Source: Trichomonas vaginalis G3
Taxonomy: Eukaryota; Parabasalia; Trichomonadida; Trichomonadidae
DNA: 64,000 bases
Direction: 5' to 3'
NCBI RefSeq assembly: GCF_026262505.1
Contig: NC_067205.1
Span: 1,054,001-1,118,000 of the forward strand
Shown: positions 1 to 8,661 of the stretch, piece after piece
How the letters are laid out: the number at the start of each line of letters is the position of its first letter
Position numbering within the stretch: position 1 is the stretch's first letter
Made by a program: the position numbers and the translations under genes
The notes under the pieces: generated by a model
The model's input: only the letters and a program-made list of their open reading frames with translations
What the model was told of the DNA's origin: nothing
Database searches by the model: none

Positions 1-207
1 TCCAAAGTGAAGGTTTACTATGAGAACATTGACGCACTCATGACGAACGAAGAAGGCTATAACAAACTCATTGAAATGGGAATGGTCGGTGAAAAGATGG
101 GTCAATTCAAATTGGACAAAATTTTCACCGAAGTTCATGTAATATCGAAACGTAAGTATTGGGGCATACTTGAAGACGGCACAGAAATAAAACATTGCAT
201 GAAATAA
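1..207 (+). CDS. C-terminal part of a protein-primed DNA polymerase B (Polinton part)
   Basis: The frame is open from the first base, so the gene begins outside the window. The last 68 residues have the layout seen near the end of Polinton pPolB proteins: a Gly-rich turn, a short strand pair leading to a 'TEVHVI' segment, then K-x-Y followed by a second short strand pair with an EDGTEI turn. This match is by eye, not by search. PolB would copy the element using a protein primer. Confidence 0.45.
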   Translation, partial: SKVKVYYENIDALMTNEEGYNKLIEMGMVGEKMGQFKLDKIFTEVHVISKRKYWGILEDGTEIKHCMK

Positions 208-351
208 AAAATTTTTATTCGAATTTGAATCGGACAGGTCGAGTTACACCATTCTTGGTCTCAAACTCATATATAACCTGTTTGTTTGTATTTTCGTCGA
301 CTATGACACGAGACACGAACATTGACCAAACGGACAAAAAGTGTCATTTCA

Positions 352-607
352 GATGGTCCCGCAGCCAATCGCATTCGAGCACTTCGAAGAAGCCTTACGT
401 TCCAAGGGAGAGGGTGTCTGGTGCAAGGCAGAGGTCATGAAACTCTACGAGCAGTACATCCTCAATGCCTGGGAGGACAAATCGTCCTTGGATTGGCAAT
501 TCTACCAACTCCTCTGGGACGACCTCCTACGCAACTGGGATGACGAAAGAGTCCAATTCAGAGGTCGGGAGCTAATTGTCCAAATTACCCTTAATTTAAC
601 CACTTAA
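352..607 (+). CDS. Small unknown protein of element A (84 aa)
   Basis: The ATG at 352 is chosen because TCATTTCAG lies directly before it, resembling the trichomonad initiator motif that overlaps or abuts start codons. The product is Trp-rich and largely helical by composition (five Trp in the middle third), and ends in a hydrophobic stretch. No family is recognised. It lies just downstream of the polymerase tail on the same strand. GC content here is near 50%, clearly above that of the capsid block. Confidence 0.4.
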
Positions 608-642
608 TGAACTAAACACCTAAATTTACTCGGGGTTTCCCC

Positions 643-1017
643 CTAAAATAAAATTTTTTTACTCTTAGAACCACTCGAGGTTCTCCTTACGGTTGTTGAG
701 CTTGTCACCGTCAATGTGTCTGACCTCGTCTTCTTGTCTGGATTTGGAACCCATTGAATTGCGACAAGCTTGCCCATGGAGATTGAACCGCGATTCCGAA
801 GGGTAAGGTTCAAGTGTCCCAAGTTGTTGAGGACTGGGGTAAGAACCTTGCCTGTCTCCTTGTTGCGGATTTGGTATGGGTAGGGTTGGGAAATTTCGTA
901 AGCGTCATCGGCAACAAGGGTTGCCCAAACTTCCTCTTCTTCGTGTTTCTCTTCTTCTCTTCTCTTCCTCTTCTTTCTCTTCTTCCTCGACAATTCCTTC
1001 TTCAATTCTGTGTTCAC
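643..1017 (-). pseudogene. NUMOD4/HNH-type endonuclease-like fossil in element A
   Basis: The minus strand of this stretch encodes a segment typical of NUMOD4-HNH endonucleases: a tyrosine-rich start, a 'KETGKVL' strand, an L-x-N-x-G-H-L turn and a final V-PNPDKK box, with an H-I-D-G-D-K-x-N-N type HNH signature close by. Such enzymes are frequent passengers in large DNA viruses and phages. An Arg/Glu-rich leader overlaps the end of the neighbouring gene. It looks broken. Family assignment rests on motif recognition only. Confidence 0.45.
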
Positions 1018-1357
1018 GAATTACGGTGTTGGAGGTTCTGTCCTTTCCGAGTACCTTCCAGATGGCGTCTATCTCTTCGAAGAAACGGTAGATGAGTCTG
1101 GCAAGGTCTCGGTTCTCTCTCGCGTAAATGCGCAAGGTTTCCGTCAAATCATTCAGGCATTTCTCATTGGAAGCTTGGTTCATGAGGACATCGGCTTTGA
1201 GCTTGGTCATCTCTTCCATAAGACTACTTTGGAGAGTCTTAACGGTGTTTGTCAGATGAGCTTTCAAATTCAAAATTTGAATTTGAACTGGGCGCTTGTC
1301 TGGCAACATTGAAAGGACATCTGCCATTGTGTTCGGCTTCGGTGCTTGTTCGGACAT
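905..1357 (-). CDS. Unknown helical protein of element A (150 aa)
   Basis: Starts with ATG at 1357, preceded on its own strand by TCATTTTTTCG, a good initiator-like match. The N-terminal two thirds read as amphipathic helix. The C-terminus is a run of Glu followed by Arg (roughly residues 118-142). It overlaps the endonuclease-like stretch on the same strand. No family is recognised. It forms a minus-strand string with the genes at 1390-1974, 1998-2282 and 2310-2672. Confidence 0.4.
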   Translation of the reverse strand: MSEQAPKPNTMADVLSMLPDKRPVQIQILNLKAHLTNTVKTLQSSLMEEMTKLKADVLMNQASNEKCLNDLTETLRIYARENRDLARLIYRFFEEIDAIWKVLGKDRTSNTVIREHRIEEGIVEEEEKEEEEKRRRETRRRGSLGNPCCR

Positions 1358-1389
1358 CGAAAAAATGAAGTGGTTTGAGAATGACGGTT

Positions 1390-1974
1390 TTACTTCAAAA
1401 AGCTTGTTATGACGGTTAAGTCATACAACAAGTTTAAAATAATATCTTGTTCTTCTTCTGAACGTTTGTTGTCTCTTCCGATAAAAGTTTCGAACATGAG
1501 AACCAAAAAACGTTTTTTGAGATTGCGGAAGAGTTCAGGCAAACGTTCATATTCTGGATATGTTGGGAGCAGTTCGAAACATCTGAGCTGACTTTCGGAC
1601 AAAATTGGGACAATGTCAGAAAATTCATCTTTGGTCGGACTGCTTGAAGGTAAGTCCCTTACATGTAAGTAGCTCTGGTAAAGTCTTCTCATTTCTGCTA
1701 ACTTTTGGAGTATAGCTTCGTAGTTTAGAAGTTTTAATTTTAATTGTCTTATTCCACTCTTTACTTCTAAACGGTAACTATCCATGAGGTCAAGAGTAGC
1801 TTTGGTAGCTTTAAGTGGAGCTATCTGTTCCTTGACTTGTGCAATTTTGGTTGCAATTGTGGTTTGAGCTCCTTCAAGTTCGCCGTCTATGTCGTTCTCA
1901 ACACCTTCAACCATAGCTTGAAACTCTTCATCGGTCCATTGAGATTGGTGTGGGACGAATTTAACTTGCTTCAT
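1390..1974 (-). CDS. Unknown coiled-coil protein of element A (194 aa)
   Basis: Coiled-coil-like heptads are evident from about residue 15 to 100, followed by a Pro/Ser break and a second helical half with several Leu-Phe pairs. There are no catalytic motifs and no signal peptide. The gene is head-to-tail with its neighbours, with gaps of only about 30 bases on each side, the compact spacing expected of a viral gene string. Confidence 0.4.
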   Translation of the reverse strand: MKQVKFVPHQSQWTDEEFQAMVEGVENDIDGELEGAQTTIATKIAQVKEQIAPLKATKATLDLMDSYRLEVKSGIRQLKLKLLNYEAILQKLAEMRRLYQSYLHVRDLPSSSPTKDEFSDIVPILSESQLRCFELLPTYPEYERLPELFRNLKKRFLVLMFETFIGRDNKRSEEEQDIILNLLYDLTVITSFLK

Positions 1975-1997
1975 TCAAAAAAGAAAAAAAAATGTTT

Positions 1998-2282
1998 TTA
2001 CTCAAAGCGTGCCATATAGATGGCTATAAGAAACTTACCAGAAGGCTTCTTCTTCACATGAGTCTTCGGCAACTTGAGAGTTCTTGTTGGAGTTGGGTCT
2101 GGAATTTCAATTCTCTCTCGAGCGCAACAACAGATGTCAGAATAACATTCCCCACTGTCTTTCTTGCCACCATAAATTGTGTATTGACCGAACTTGCATT
2201 TGCAGGAAGACCGGTCAATACAAGGTTCACAGTTGAAATAGTTGTACACAAACCTGTTGAGTACGAGTGTGAGTAAAAACAT
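1998..2282 (-). CDS. Cysteine-rich small protein of element A (94 aa)
   Basis: The start at 2282 is supported by TCACTTTTTTT immediately before the ATG on the minus strand, an initiator-like motif. A hydrophobic opening (about residues 1-16) precedes eight Cys within about 35 residues, including a CCC cluster, then a Pro-Thr linker and a basic tail. This could be a disulfide-rich or metal-binding domain. No family is recognised. Confidence 0.4.
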   Translation of the reverse strand: MFLLTLVLNRFVYNYFNCEPCIDRSSCKCKFGQYTIYGGKKDSGECYSDICCCARERIEIPDPTPTRTLKLPKTHVKKKPSGKFLIAIYMARFE

Positions 2283-2309
2283 AAAAAAAGTGAAGTTAAA
2301 ATGAGATGT

Positions 2310-2672
2310 TTACTGAATTGGTTGGATGTCGCCTTCTGAGGTTATGAAGAACGGCTGTCCAGAGTAGTGAAGTAGTGCTCTGAGAATTTGTGTAATTCGT
2401 GGAATTGGGCTCTCACGATATGGAAGTAGTATCCAAGGACGTTTCATGAAGAACTTCAAGAGGGCTTCTTTCTTCACATCCTTAATATCATCGAATGCAG
2501 TGCCTTCTGGAACTTGAATTGCAACACCTGTTTCAATTTCCAACTTTAAGACACTATTCTTGGACAACCAGAAGCCAATGGACTTGCTTGGTTTGCACTT
2601 GCTGAGATATTCCTTCACGGTTTCATTTACCTCAATTAGATAAATTGCTTCGTCTAAGGGGTCAAGCTCCAT
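2310..2672 (-). CDS. Unknown small protein of element A (120 aa)
   Basis: Acidic N-terminus, central mixed alpha/beta region, and a C-terminal part with 'KRPWILLPYRESPIPRITQ'. No motif I recognise. Its start lies directly beside a 21-bp tandem array, which may carry its promoter. Confidence 0.35.
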   Translation of the reverse strand: MELDPLDEAIYLIEVNETVKEYLSKCKPSKSIGFWLSKNSVLKLEIETGVAIQVPEGTAFDDIKDVKKEALLKFFMKRPWILLPYRESPIPRITQILRALLHYSGQPFFITSEGDIQPIQ

Positions 2673-2682
2673 ACTGAGTCAG

Positions 2683-3019
2683 TACAATATTGTACTTTTT
2701 CAAGACAATGTTGTACTTTTTCAAGACAATGTTGTACTTTTTCAAGACAATGTTGTACTTTTTCAAGACAATGTTGTACTTTTTCAAGACAATGTTGTAC
2801 TTTTTCAGAACAATGTTGTATAAATTCAGTACAATGTCTCTCAAATTTGAGTACAGCTGTACTTTTTCAGAACAAGTCTTGAACTTTTTCAGAACAATGT
2901 TGTACTTTTTCAAGACAATGTTGTACTTTTTCAAGACAATGTTGTACTTTTTCAAGACAATATTGTACTTTTTCAAGACAATATTGTACTTTTTCAAGAC
3001 AATATTATATTGTTTCAGA
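2683..3019. repeat. 21-bp tandem repeat array (about 15 copies)
   Basis: A unit close to TTGTACTTTTTCAAGACAA recurs about every 21 bases, with a variant block around 2810-2890 that interrupts the regular copies. Because 21 is a multiple of three, both strands stay open through the array, which produces apparent low-complexity proteins that are probably not real. It sits between a minus-strand gene and a plus-strand gene, so it may be a shared promoter or replication region. Confidence 0.85.
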
Positions 3020-3044
3020 ACAAAGACGGTTAAGACACAAACGA

Positions 3045-3631
3045 ATGTCCGACGTCCCACCTACTGAACCCGTTCCACAGCCAGAAGAACAGCATGCTCC
3101 AGCACCACAACAGGTTCCACCTCCACAAGGCTCCCACAGCAACCTCAGTTCCAACAAGGACCTCCGAATTACTACCAATTTCCACCTCAAGGTTACTACC
3201 CACCACAAGGCTTTCCAAACTACCCACCACAAGGCTTTCCAAACTACCCTCCTCAACCCATGCCTTACTTCCCTAACCCTTGGATGTTCATGTCAAACCC
3301 TCCACCCCAATTCAATTCCAATCTCATCCAAGAGAGACCAAGAGTTCGAAGAAGGTCTGAACCGTTTACGCAAAGAGTATGCCACAGCCCCTATGGAAGA
3401 GACAGGCTTTCAGTCTCTTCCCTAAGGTCGACCGATTCGACTCGTACCACAGATTCGGTTCGTGACCGTGAAGACTACCTCAAGCAGTCTGAGAGACTCT
3501 TCATCCTACAACCATTTACACTGGAGCTCTCAAGAACATGCGCAATTACGAAGGTCAGACACCAGCTGGAGACCGCAAAACAGACGTACTCGCAAGAGCA
3601 GTCCAACTGGTCAAGACAAAGACTGAGATAG
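3045..3631 (+). pseudogene. Proline/glutamine-rich structural-type reading frames of element A (fossil)
   Basis: Opens with a Pro/Gln/Glu-rich stretch after the ATG at 3045, continues with repeats rich in Pro, Gln, Tyr and Gly (region 3180-3300) and then an Arg/Ser-rich basic stretch (about 3320-3480). It looks broken. The composition recalls virion or scaffold proteins, but no family is recognised. It lies downstream of the 21-bp array. Confidence 0.35.
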
Positions 3632-3717
3632 TCGACTTCATTCTTGCAGCTTGCCCATACAAGTAAAAAAATAAACAATTACGAGTTAAACTTTTTATTC
3701 TTTCTTTTCTGAGTTGT

Positions 3718-3894
3718 TTAGAGCTGGTTTCTCTTGTAGAACCTTTCGTACTCTTCCATGGTCATGTAATTGCGAATTTGGTACGCAATTCCAGGTTCGT
3801 TGTTTTTGAACCTTACGTATGTAACGCTTCCATCCTCCTCAGGGAAGTAAGCTGCTAACATCTGACCAAGTTTTCTCGGTGACTCGGAGCTCAT
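3718..3894 (-). CDS. Small unknown protein of element A (58 aa)
   Basis: A short complete frame, ATG at 3894 to TAA at 3718. It begins MSSESPRK and contains a Tyr-rich C-terminal helix. Coding is supported by its balanced composition and its tight fit between neighbours, both of which use the same strand arrangement. No family is recognised. Confidence 0.4.
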   Translation of the reverse strand: MSSESPRKLGQMLAAYFPEEDGSVTYVRFKNNEPGIAYQIRNYMTMEEYERFYKRNQL

Positions 3895-3934
3895 AAAAAT
3901 GTCACTTTTTAAACGTTAAGTTTTTAGTCTTATT

Positions 3935-4129
3935 TTACCCTTTGTTTACCCTTTGTTTGTCAAGGTAGTATTGGAGTGCAATTTCTCCAAATTCTCTGTG
4001 TCGGAGTTCTTCAGCATTTTCCAAGGTGTACCTGGAGAACTCAAAGAAGTTGTCAAGAACATACTGCCATGCTGCTCTTCTGAGTTCGTCGGTATTTTGG
4101 AAGTGTTGCACCTTCGAGTCTTCGGACAT
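3935..4129 (-). CDS. Small unknown helical protein of element A (64 aa)
   Basis: Begins MSED like its downstream neighbour at 3718-3894 (MSSE), and is helical, with many aromatic residues between positions 22 and 55. The two small genes are 40 bases apart in the same direction. No family is recognised. Confidence 0.4.
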   Translation of the reverse strand: MSEDSKVQHFQNTDELRRAAWQYVLDNFFEFSRYTLENAEELRHREFGEIALQYYLDKQRVNKG

Positions 4130-4189
4130 GAAAAAATAACACTTTTTCTATTAAACCGTTTACAATTTGAATTTTGTTGCTGAATTCAG

Positions 4190-4427
4190 CAAAAATATAT
4201 TTTAGGGTAGATGGGTATATCTAACCTCTTTTCTAACCTCTTTTCTACCCTCATGAATTTTCATGAATTTTATACAGAAAATGCTTGTTTTGAGGTCGAG
4301 CCACTTTTGGCTCCACCGTATTCTTTCAACCAAAACTCATGAATTCGGCAAAAATATATTTTAGGGTAGAAGGTTAGATATAACCTCTTTTCTAACCTCT
4401 TTTCTACCCTCTTGAATTTGTCATGAG
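4190..4427. repeat. Left arm of inverted repeats framing the 4.5-5.4 kb genes (two copies)
   Basis: A roughly 80-bp block, GAATTC-(A)GGCAAAAATATATTTTAGGGTAGA followed by two TAACCTCTTTTC repeats and a TTTTCTACCCTC end, occurs near 4190-4258 and again near 4345-4415. The same block in the opposite orientation occurs twice at 5415-5490 and 5598-5665. Confidence 0.85.
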
Positions 4428-4494
4428 TTTTCCCGAAATAAAAAATAAAGTTGGTTTTTTTAAAAAAATATTTTTTTATTTTTATTGTAAGAAC

Positions 4495-4761
4495 ATGTTA
4501 GCAACAACAGCACCAAACTCTTTAGTCATGAATCCTACGTTCAATGTTAGTAGAGATGAAAAGCTTCATTCCTTCTTCATATACTTTCGAAACAAAATCC
4601 AGAAGATAAAGCAAGAACTTTTAACAAGTAATTTAGACTGTAGTGCGAAAGATGAAACAAATGAACAGTATCTTTATGAAATGCAGGATATTATTGACCA
4701 TTTACCCAAATTGCCTGAAATCCAACAACAAAAACTACTATTCCAGAATTCGATGAAATAG
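4495..4761 (+). CDS. Unknown protein in the inverted-repeat-framed cassette (88 aa)
   Basis: ATG at 4495 is preferred over the in-frame ATG at 4423, because the latter would add residues encoded by the repeat. The product is helical, with a Lys/Gln-rich centre. It lies directly upstream of a second frame on the same strand. No family is recognised. Confidence 0.35.
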   Translation: MLATTAPNSLVMNPTFNVSRDEKLHSFFIYFRNKIQKIKQELLTSNLDCSAKDETNEQYLYEMQDIIDHLPKLPEIQQQKLLFQNSMK

Positions 4762-4850
4762 AAGTCAAAGCAACTGACTCAGTAGAAATAAAGAAGTTCA
4801 TACGTAAGGTTAACTATGAGTTTCTTGGATTTCATTGCAACCACAAAGTT

Positions 4851-5408
4851 ATGGACAAAGATTGCGATATGGTATATAAGAACATCTCTGACATATACAA
4901 ATCTGGGGAGTTTAAGACCTACGACAACTTTGTTTCGTTAGTTGCAAAATGTGTATGGCAGATAAGAGATAAAGATAGAAGAGGTAAGGTATGGAATGAA
5001 CAGATAAAACCCGCAACTTTTGAGTTAAAGAGAGCAATTGACGCCTTAGTCATACTAGCAGGTAAGATTTCAATGTACAATGCTAAAATGAACCCACAAT
5101 GTTCAAAATGTAAAGCAGCAATGAGGAAATATAACTACTCCGTCAAAGAGATAGAACGTATGCGAAACGACTATGCTGACTTAAAGAAAGAAGTAGAGAA
5201 ACCAGCAGAAGATAAAATGGACATGTTGACATTTCTGAACAAAAACTATCCAACAGCTGACGATTTCCTTCTATCTGATGTCAAGAAGAAATATAAAGAA
5301 ACATTCGGCATAGTTAAAACTTTTGACATACTGACAGAAGAAATAGAAGCTACGAAATTGTTTAGAATTTCACGAATTCACAATGTTTACCATGTGAAAC
5401 GGTTATAA
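4851..5408 (+). CDS. Unknown protein in the inverted-repeat-framed cassette (185 aa)
   Basis: Lys-rich and helical, with a C-x-x-C pair (around residue 83) and a C-terminal part (about 120-185) with a helix-turn-helix feel. The segment coding its last residues is repeated at about 5565-5600 just beyond the first inverted-repeat copy, so its 3' end is partly duplicated. No family is recognised. Confidence 0.4.
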   Translation: MDKDCDMVYKNISDIYKSGEFKTYDNFVSLVAKCVWQIRDKDRRGKVWNEQIKPATFELKRAIDALVILAGKISMYNAKMNPQCSKCKAAMRKYNYSVKEIERMRNDYADLKKEVEKPAEDKMDMLTFLNKNYPTADDFLLSDVKKKYKETFGIVKTFDILTEEIEATKLFRISRIHNVYHVKRL

Positions 5409-5414
5409 AATAAC

Positions 5415-5672
5415 TGGGGTAGAAAAGAGGGTAGAAAAGAGGGTATATCTAACCTTCTACCCTAAAATATATTTTTGCTGAATTCCGTATGAAAATTCAT
5501 GAGTAAAATAATTTTTAGGGCATGTGTCAAACCGTTGAGTTTTCACAAAATTTTAAAAATAACGTTTACCATGTAAAACGCTTATAAAATAACTGGGGTA
5601 GAAAAGAGGTTAGAAAAGAGGTTAGATATACCCATCTACCCTAAAATATATTTTTATTGAATTCCGTATGAA
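5415..5672. repeat. Right arm of inverted repeats framing the 4.5-5.4 kb genes (two copies)
   Basis: Two copies of GGGGTAGAAAAGAGG-containing blocks ending in CTACCCTAAAATATATTTTT. They are inverted relative to the copies at 4190-4427. Each copy is preceded by the same TTTACCATGT(G/A)AAACG-TTATAAAATAACT stretch, so the right side is also a direct duplication of about 185 bp. Confidence 0.85.
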
Positions 5673-5737
5673 AATCGTGAAAAATAACAGAGTATTTTGA
5701 CAACTTCAAACAAGCAGAGTAAATGAACCATTTATTT

Positions 5738-6610
5738 TTATTGACTTTTTACAATTTGAACTTTGTTTGCGTAGATATGAATTCTGAAAGAAGTATGAGG
5801 GTCTTGTATGACTTTGTACTTCTCCCATAGTTCATGTCTGTCAAACTTACCTGCCATGGACTCTTTCATAAGTTCCATGAAATCGTCTTCGGACAATCCA
5901 GGGAAAAGTATAATGTCAGTAAGTATTCTTTTAACATCTTTACTTAAACTCTTTGCTGTCTGTACACAAATGACAACTGAGATGTTAAAGTGTCTGAGCT
6001 TCTTAAGAATTCGACACATATCTTGTTCTCTGTTCTTTAACAAAGGATGAGAAGCAAAGTCATCTAAGATAAGAAGACATCTGTGAGGGTAAGTCTTCCA
6101 ATCGTAAGATTGCAATTTCTTCGAAATGTATTCTATCTCTTTCTGTTTGTTTCTGAAGTGTTTCTTCTCTAATATTCTCTGCATTTCCTCATTTGGGTCT
6201 TTGAACTTAGAATTTATATACTCATTTATAGCATTATACTTCAAAACTCTTCTTTGGTACTTCTTTATCCAATCTAACAACTCAGTATCCTTTATACATA
6301 CTAACTTAGACTTCTTTATAATATCTTTGAACGAATTGACGGTTTGGTCAAATTGACCAGAAGTACTACAAATGACTACTAACTCATAGAATGGGTTCTT
6401 CTCATCTAGTTCTTGTTGTTGTGCAGCCATTTTAAGATAAGTGAAAGTCTTACCCGACCCAGGTGGTGCAATTAGACCTGTTATACCATTCTGAGCAAAT
6501 AAGAACTTGTCATGTATAGGTTTTATCTGAGCATTTTCTAACTTCCTCTTGTTCTTGTTTAAAACATTCTCAAATTTCTTGTCAATGTCAGCAAACTTTT
6601 TTTCTAACAT
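5738..6610 (-). CDS. A32/FtsK-HerA-like genome-packaging ATPase (Polinton part)
   Basis: P-loop ATPase expected to pump element DNA into the capsid. Walker A G-S-G-K-T is near residue 50 after an A-P-P lead, and Walker B 'LLILDDF' is near residue 185. The ATG at 6610 gives about 290 aa. The frame is open further upstream, but that part is hydrophobic and overlaps a plus-strand gene, so it is left out. It is the 3'-most gene of the minus-strand block running to 15.6 kb. In Polintons the packaging ATPase normally travels with capsid genes, as here. Confidence 0.8.
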   Translation of the reverse strand: MLEKKFADIDKKFENVLNKNKRKLENAQIKPIHDKFLFAQNGITGLIAPPGSGKTFTYLKMAAQQQELDEKNPFYELVVICSTSGQFDQTVNSFKDIIKKSKLVCIKDTELLDWIKKYQRRVLKYNAINEYINSKFKDPNEEMQRILEKKHFRNKQKEIEYISKKLQSYDWKTYPHRCLLILDDFASHPLLKNREQDMCRILKKLRHFNISVVICVQTAKSLSKDVKRILTDIILFPGLSEDDFMELMKESMAGKFDRHELWEKYKVIQDPHTSFRIHIYANKVQIVKSQ

Positions 6611-6646
6611 ATTTTTAGAAAAATTAAAATTTTTATCTTTTAGAAA

Positions 6647-7108
6647 ATGTCTAGCGATTTCGCTATCTATATTCGAGACAAACTTTTGACTCAAAACATC
6701 TGTCGACCATAAAATCTTACATAGTGTAAACAAGAAAGGTGAATTTGTTCTAAAGTTCTGTTTCTGGGAATATGACAAGAACCATAAAACATTACAAAGA
6801 GCAGTCTTAAAATTTGTCAATGACAGACTTGTTGACAGAGATGACGCCTCTTGGAAGATGAAGTCCAACAAAAGTTCTTAGAATGCAAAGAAGACACATG
6901 CGCTGTTCTTGAAGATGAAATAGAAAACAGAATAGAAGAGCTATTAAAGGACAAAGAACTTTTACATAAATATGGTTGCGAAATTTGACATAACTCCACC
7001 AGAAAAGAAGAAGAGAGAGAAAGAAAGAAAAGAAAGTAAGAAAAGAAAGTAGAAGAAGAGAAGAAAGAACCAGAGCCAGTTCCAGAGAAAAAGAAATTTG
7101 ACATGTAA
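6647..7108 (+). pseudogene. Plus-strand fossil gene with basic tail (element A)
   Basis: Reading frames on the plus strand, diverging from the ATPase start, encode a helical stretch (about 6740-6960) and then a Lys/Glu-rich tail near 6972-7108. It looks broken. No family is recognised. The antisense of this gene explains the implausible Ser/Phe-rich minus-strand frames in the same place. Confidence 0.35.
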
Positions 7109-7124
7109 AAATAAAATTTTATTT

Positions 7125-7544
7125 TTAGAACATTTCTGGGTCAATGTCAATGTTCTCTTCCTCTTTAGGAGCAAACACTGGCTTAGACTCTAAAATCTTT
7201 TTACCCAATTTACCTTGAACTTCAACTATCTTAGACTCATAATATTCATAGTCGTCTGCTTTCTTTGGTTCATAAGGTATAACAAGTTTGTATGCTTTGC
7301 CTTCTTTAAGGTTTGAGAACTTTCTGTCAAAATTTTCTTTGACTGCTAACAAACCTTCTATGTCTAAGTCTTCAAATTTCGCACCATTTTTAGTCACAAT
7401 AGCAAACTTAACTGGTTCGATGTTCCAAACTTTGTCAAATGTAGACTTTTCAAAATGGTAGAAGTAAACATTCAAATATATGAATGGGTCTAGTTCTTCT
7501 TTGACTTCTGTCATGTACTTGTTGACTGAAATATATTTCGTCAT
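7125..7544 (-). CDS. Unknown protein of element A (139 aa)
   Basis: Compact mixed alpha/beta protein with many Lys and aromatic residues, starting MTKYISVNK and ending in an acidic tail with several Glu and Asp. It sits between the ATPase and helicase genes on the same strand. No family is recognised; a small DNA-binding protein is one possibility given the position. Confidence 0.45.
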   Translation of the reverse strand: MTKYISVNKYMTEVKEELDPFIYLNVYFYHFEKSTFDKVWNIEPVKFAIVTKNGAKFEDLDIEGLLAVKENFDRKFSNLKEGKAYKLVIPYEPKKADDYEYYESKIVEVQGKLGKKILESKPVFAPKEEENIDIDPEMF

Positions 7545-7623
7545 CTTTTCTATCGGATAAAAAAATATTTTTTTTAAATTTACTCAGAAAAATTTTTCTT
7601 TGTATATACGCCGTTCTGTATGT

Positions 7624-8661
7624 CTAAAAGATTTTTGACATTTGCCAAGAATGTACGTTTAGAAGCTGCCATATAACCATACTCTTGACAATATTGTTTA
7701 TATATGAATCGTACAATGACCTTTCATCTAAACACTCAAAGTTAGTCTCATCTATAAACAGTTCATAAACACTCTTGTTTGCTTCTAACAATGTTTGTCT
7801 CTCTTCGGTATGTGGAATTTGTCTTGGATTGAACTTTGAAATATCTAATGTCATGAAATATGAGAACAAGTGGTTGTAAAAGTCAGATGTCAAAGTTTCT
7901 GCTAAGTCGTCAAAATATTCTGTATCTTGCATATGAGAATCTGACGTTCTGACAACTACATATCTTCTGTCAGAACTTTCTAACTTCATCGGAACAACAT
8001 TGTTTGAAACCATGATGAAGTTTGCAACATTTTCACAAACTCTTTGGTCTTTATATTTTCTTTCAACAACTCCAACTTTGTCTGTTATAAGACTCTTCAA
8101 AGCATCTGAGTTTAAAACCTTTGTTGTATCTATACTTTGAAGTTCGTTACATACTATAAGTTTCATATTCTCTATTGAAGAGTTAAATTTACCGCAGATG
8201 TTTTCTAAGTTTGTCATATTAGGGTTCGAATAGCCCTCTAACAGTTTGCATAAGATATCTGTAAAGAAAGTGTTCTTACCAGTTCCTTGTTTTCCAATTA
8301 TAATGAGAGCAGTTTCATTTTTAGCACTTGGATATTGTAAGATGTTTGCAAACCAACATAAGATATACTCATAGACTCTTTCGTTTCCATTGCATATAAT
8401 TTCTTTGACATGGTCTAACCAAGCTTCTATAATATTTTCTTTCCATTCTACTTGTTCGTATTTATATCCAGTGAAGATAGAATAGAAGTTTGGAGATGGT
8501 GTATAGAACTTTATACCACGAACTGAAAAATCTTCTAACTTTGACAATAAGATATCCCAAGCATCTAACATCTTCATACCAACTTGTACGACTTTTATTT
8601 TCTTAAGTTTCTGTCTACATTCTTGTTCTGAAACTATTTTTGCTTTTGTTAAAGACAACAT
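7624..8661 (-). CDS. Superfamily 3 helicase (D5/primase-helicase-like) of element A
   Basis: Walker A G-K-Q-G-T-G-K-N lies near residue 124, Walker B-like 'LIVCNEL' near 170, and the SF3 motif C 'NFIMVSNN' near 214, followed by an R-R-Y arginine pair (about 232). This order and spacing are the hallmark of SF3 helicases of viral D5 and Tlr/Polinton-like elements. It would unwind element DNA during replication. A short frame at 8615-8812 abuts it upstream. Classic Polintons rely on PolB, so an SF3 helicase here is noteworthy. Confidence 0.75.
   Translation of the reverse strand: MLSLTKAKIVSEQECRQKLKKIKVVQVGMKMLDAWDILLSKLEDFSVRGIKFYTPSPNFYSIFTGYKYEQVEWKENIIEAWLDHVKEIICNGNERVYEYILCWFANILQYPSAKNETALIIIGKQGTGKNTFFTDILCKLLEGYSNPNMTNLENICGKFNSSIENMKLIVCNELQSIDTTKVLNSDALKSLITDKVGVVERKYKDQRVCENVANFIMVSNNVVPMKLESSDRRYVVVRTSDSHMQDTEYFDDLAETLTSDFYNHLFSYFMTLDISKFNPRQIPHTEERQTLLEANKSVYELFIDETNFECLDERSLYDSYINNIVKSMVIWQLLNVHSWQMSKIF

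Noticed and set aside
2662-3067. Two long repeat proteins on opposite strands
   Set aside because: They are translations of the 21-bp tandem array; an in-phase period keeps all such frames open.
6817-7174. Ser/Phe-rich minus-strand frames near the ATPase start
   Set aside because: Antisense of the plus-strand Lys/Glu-rich fossil gene.
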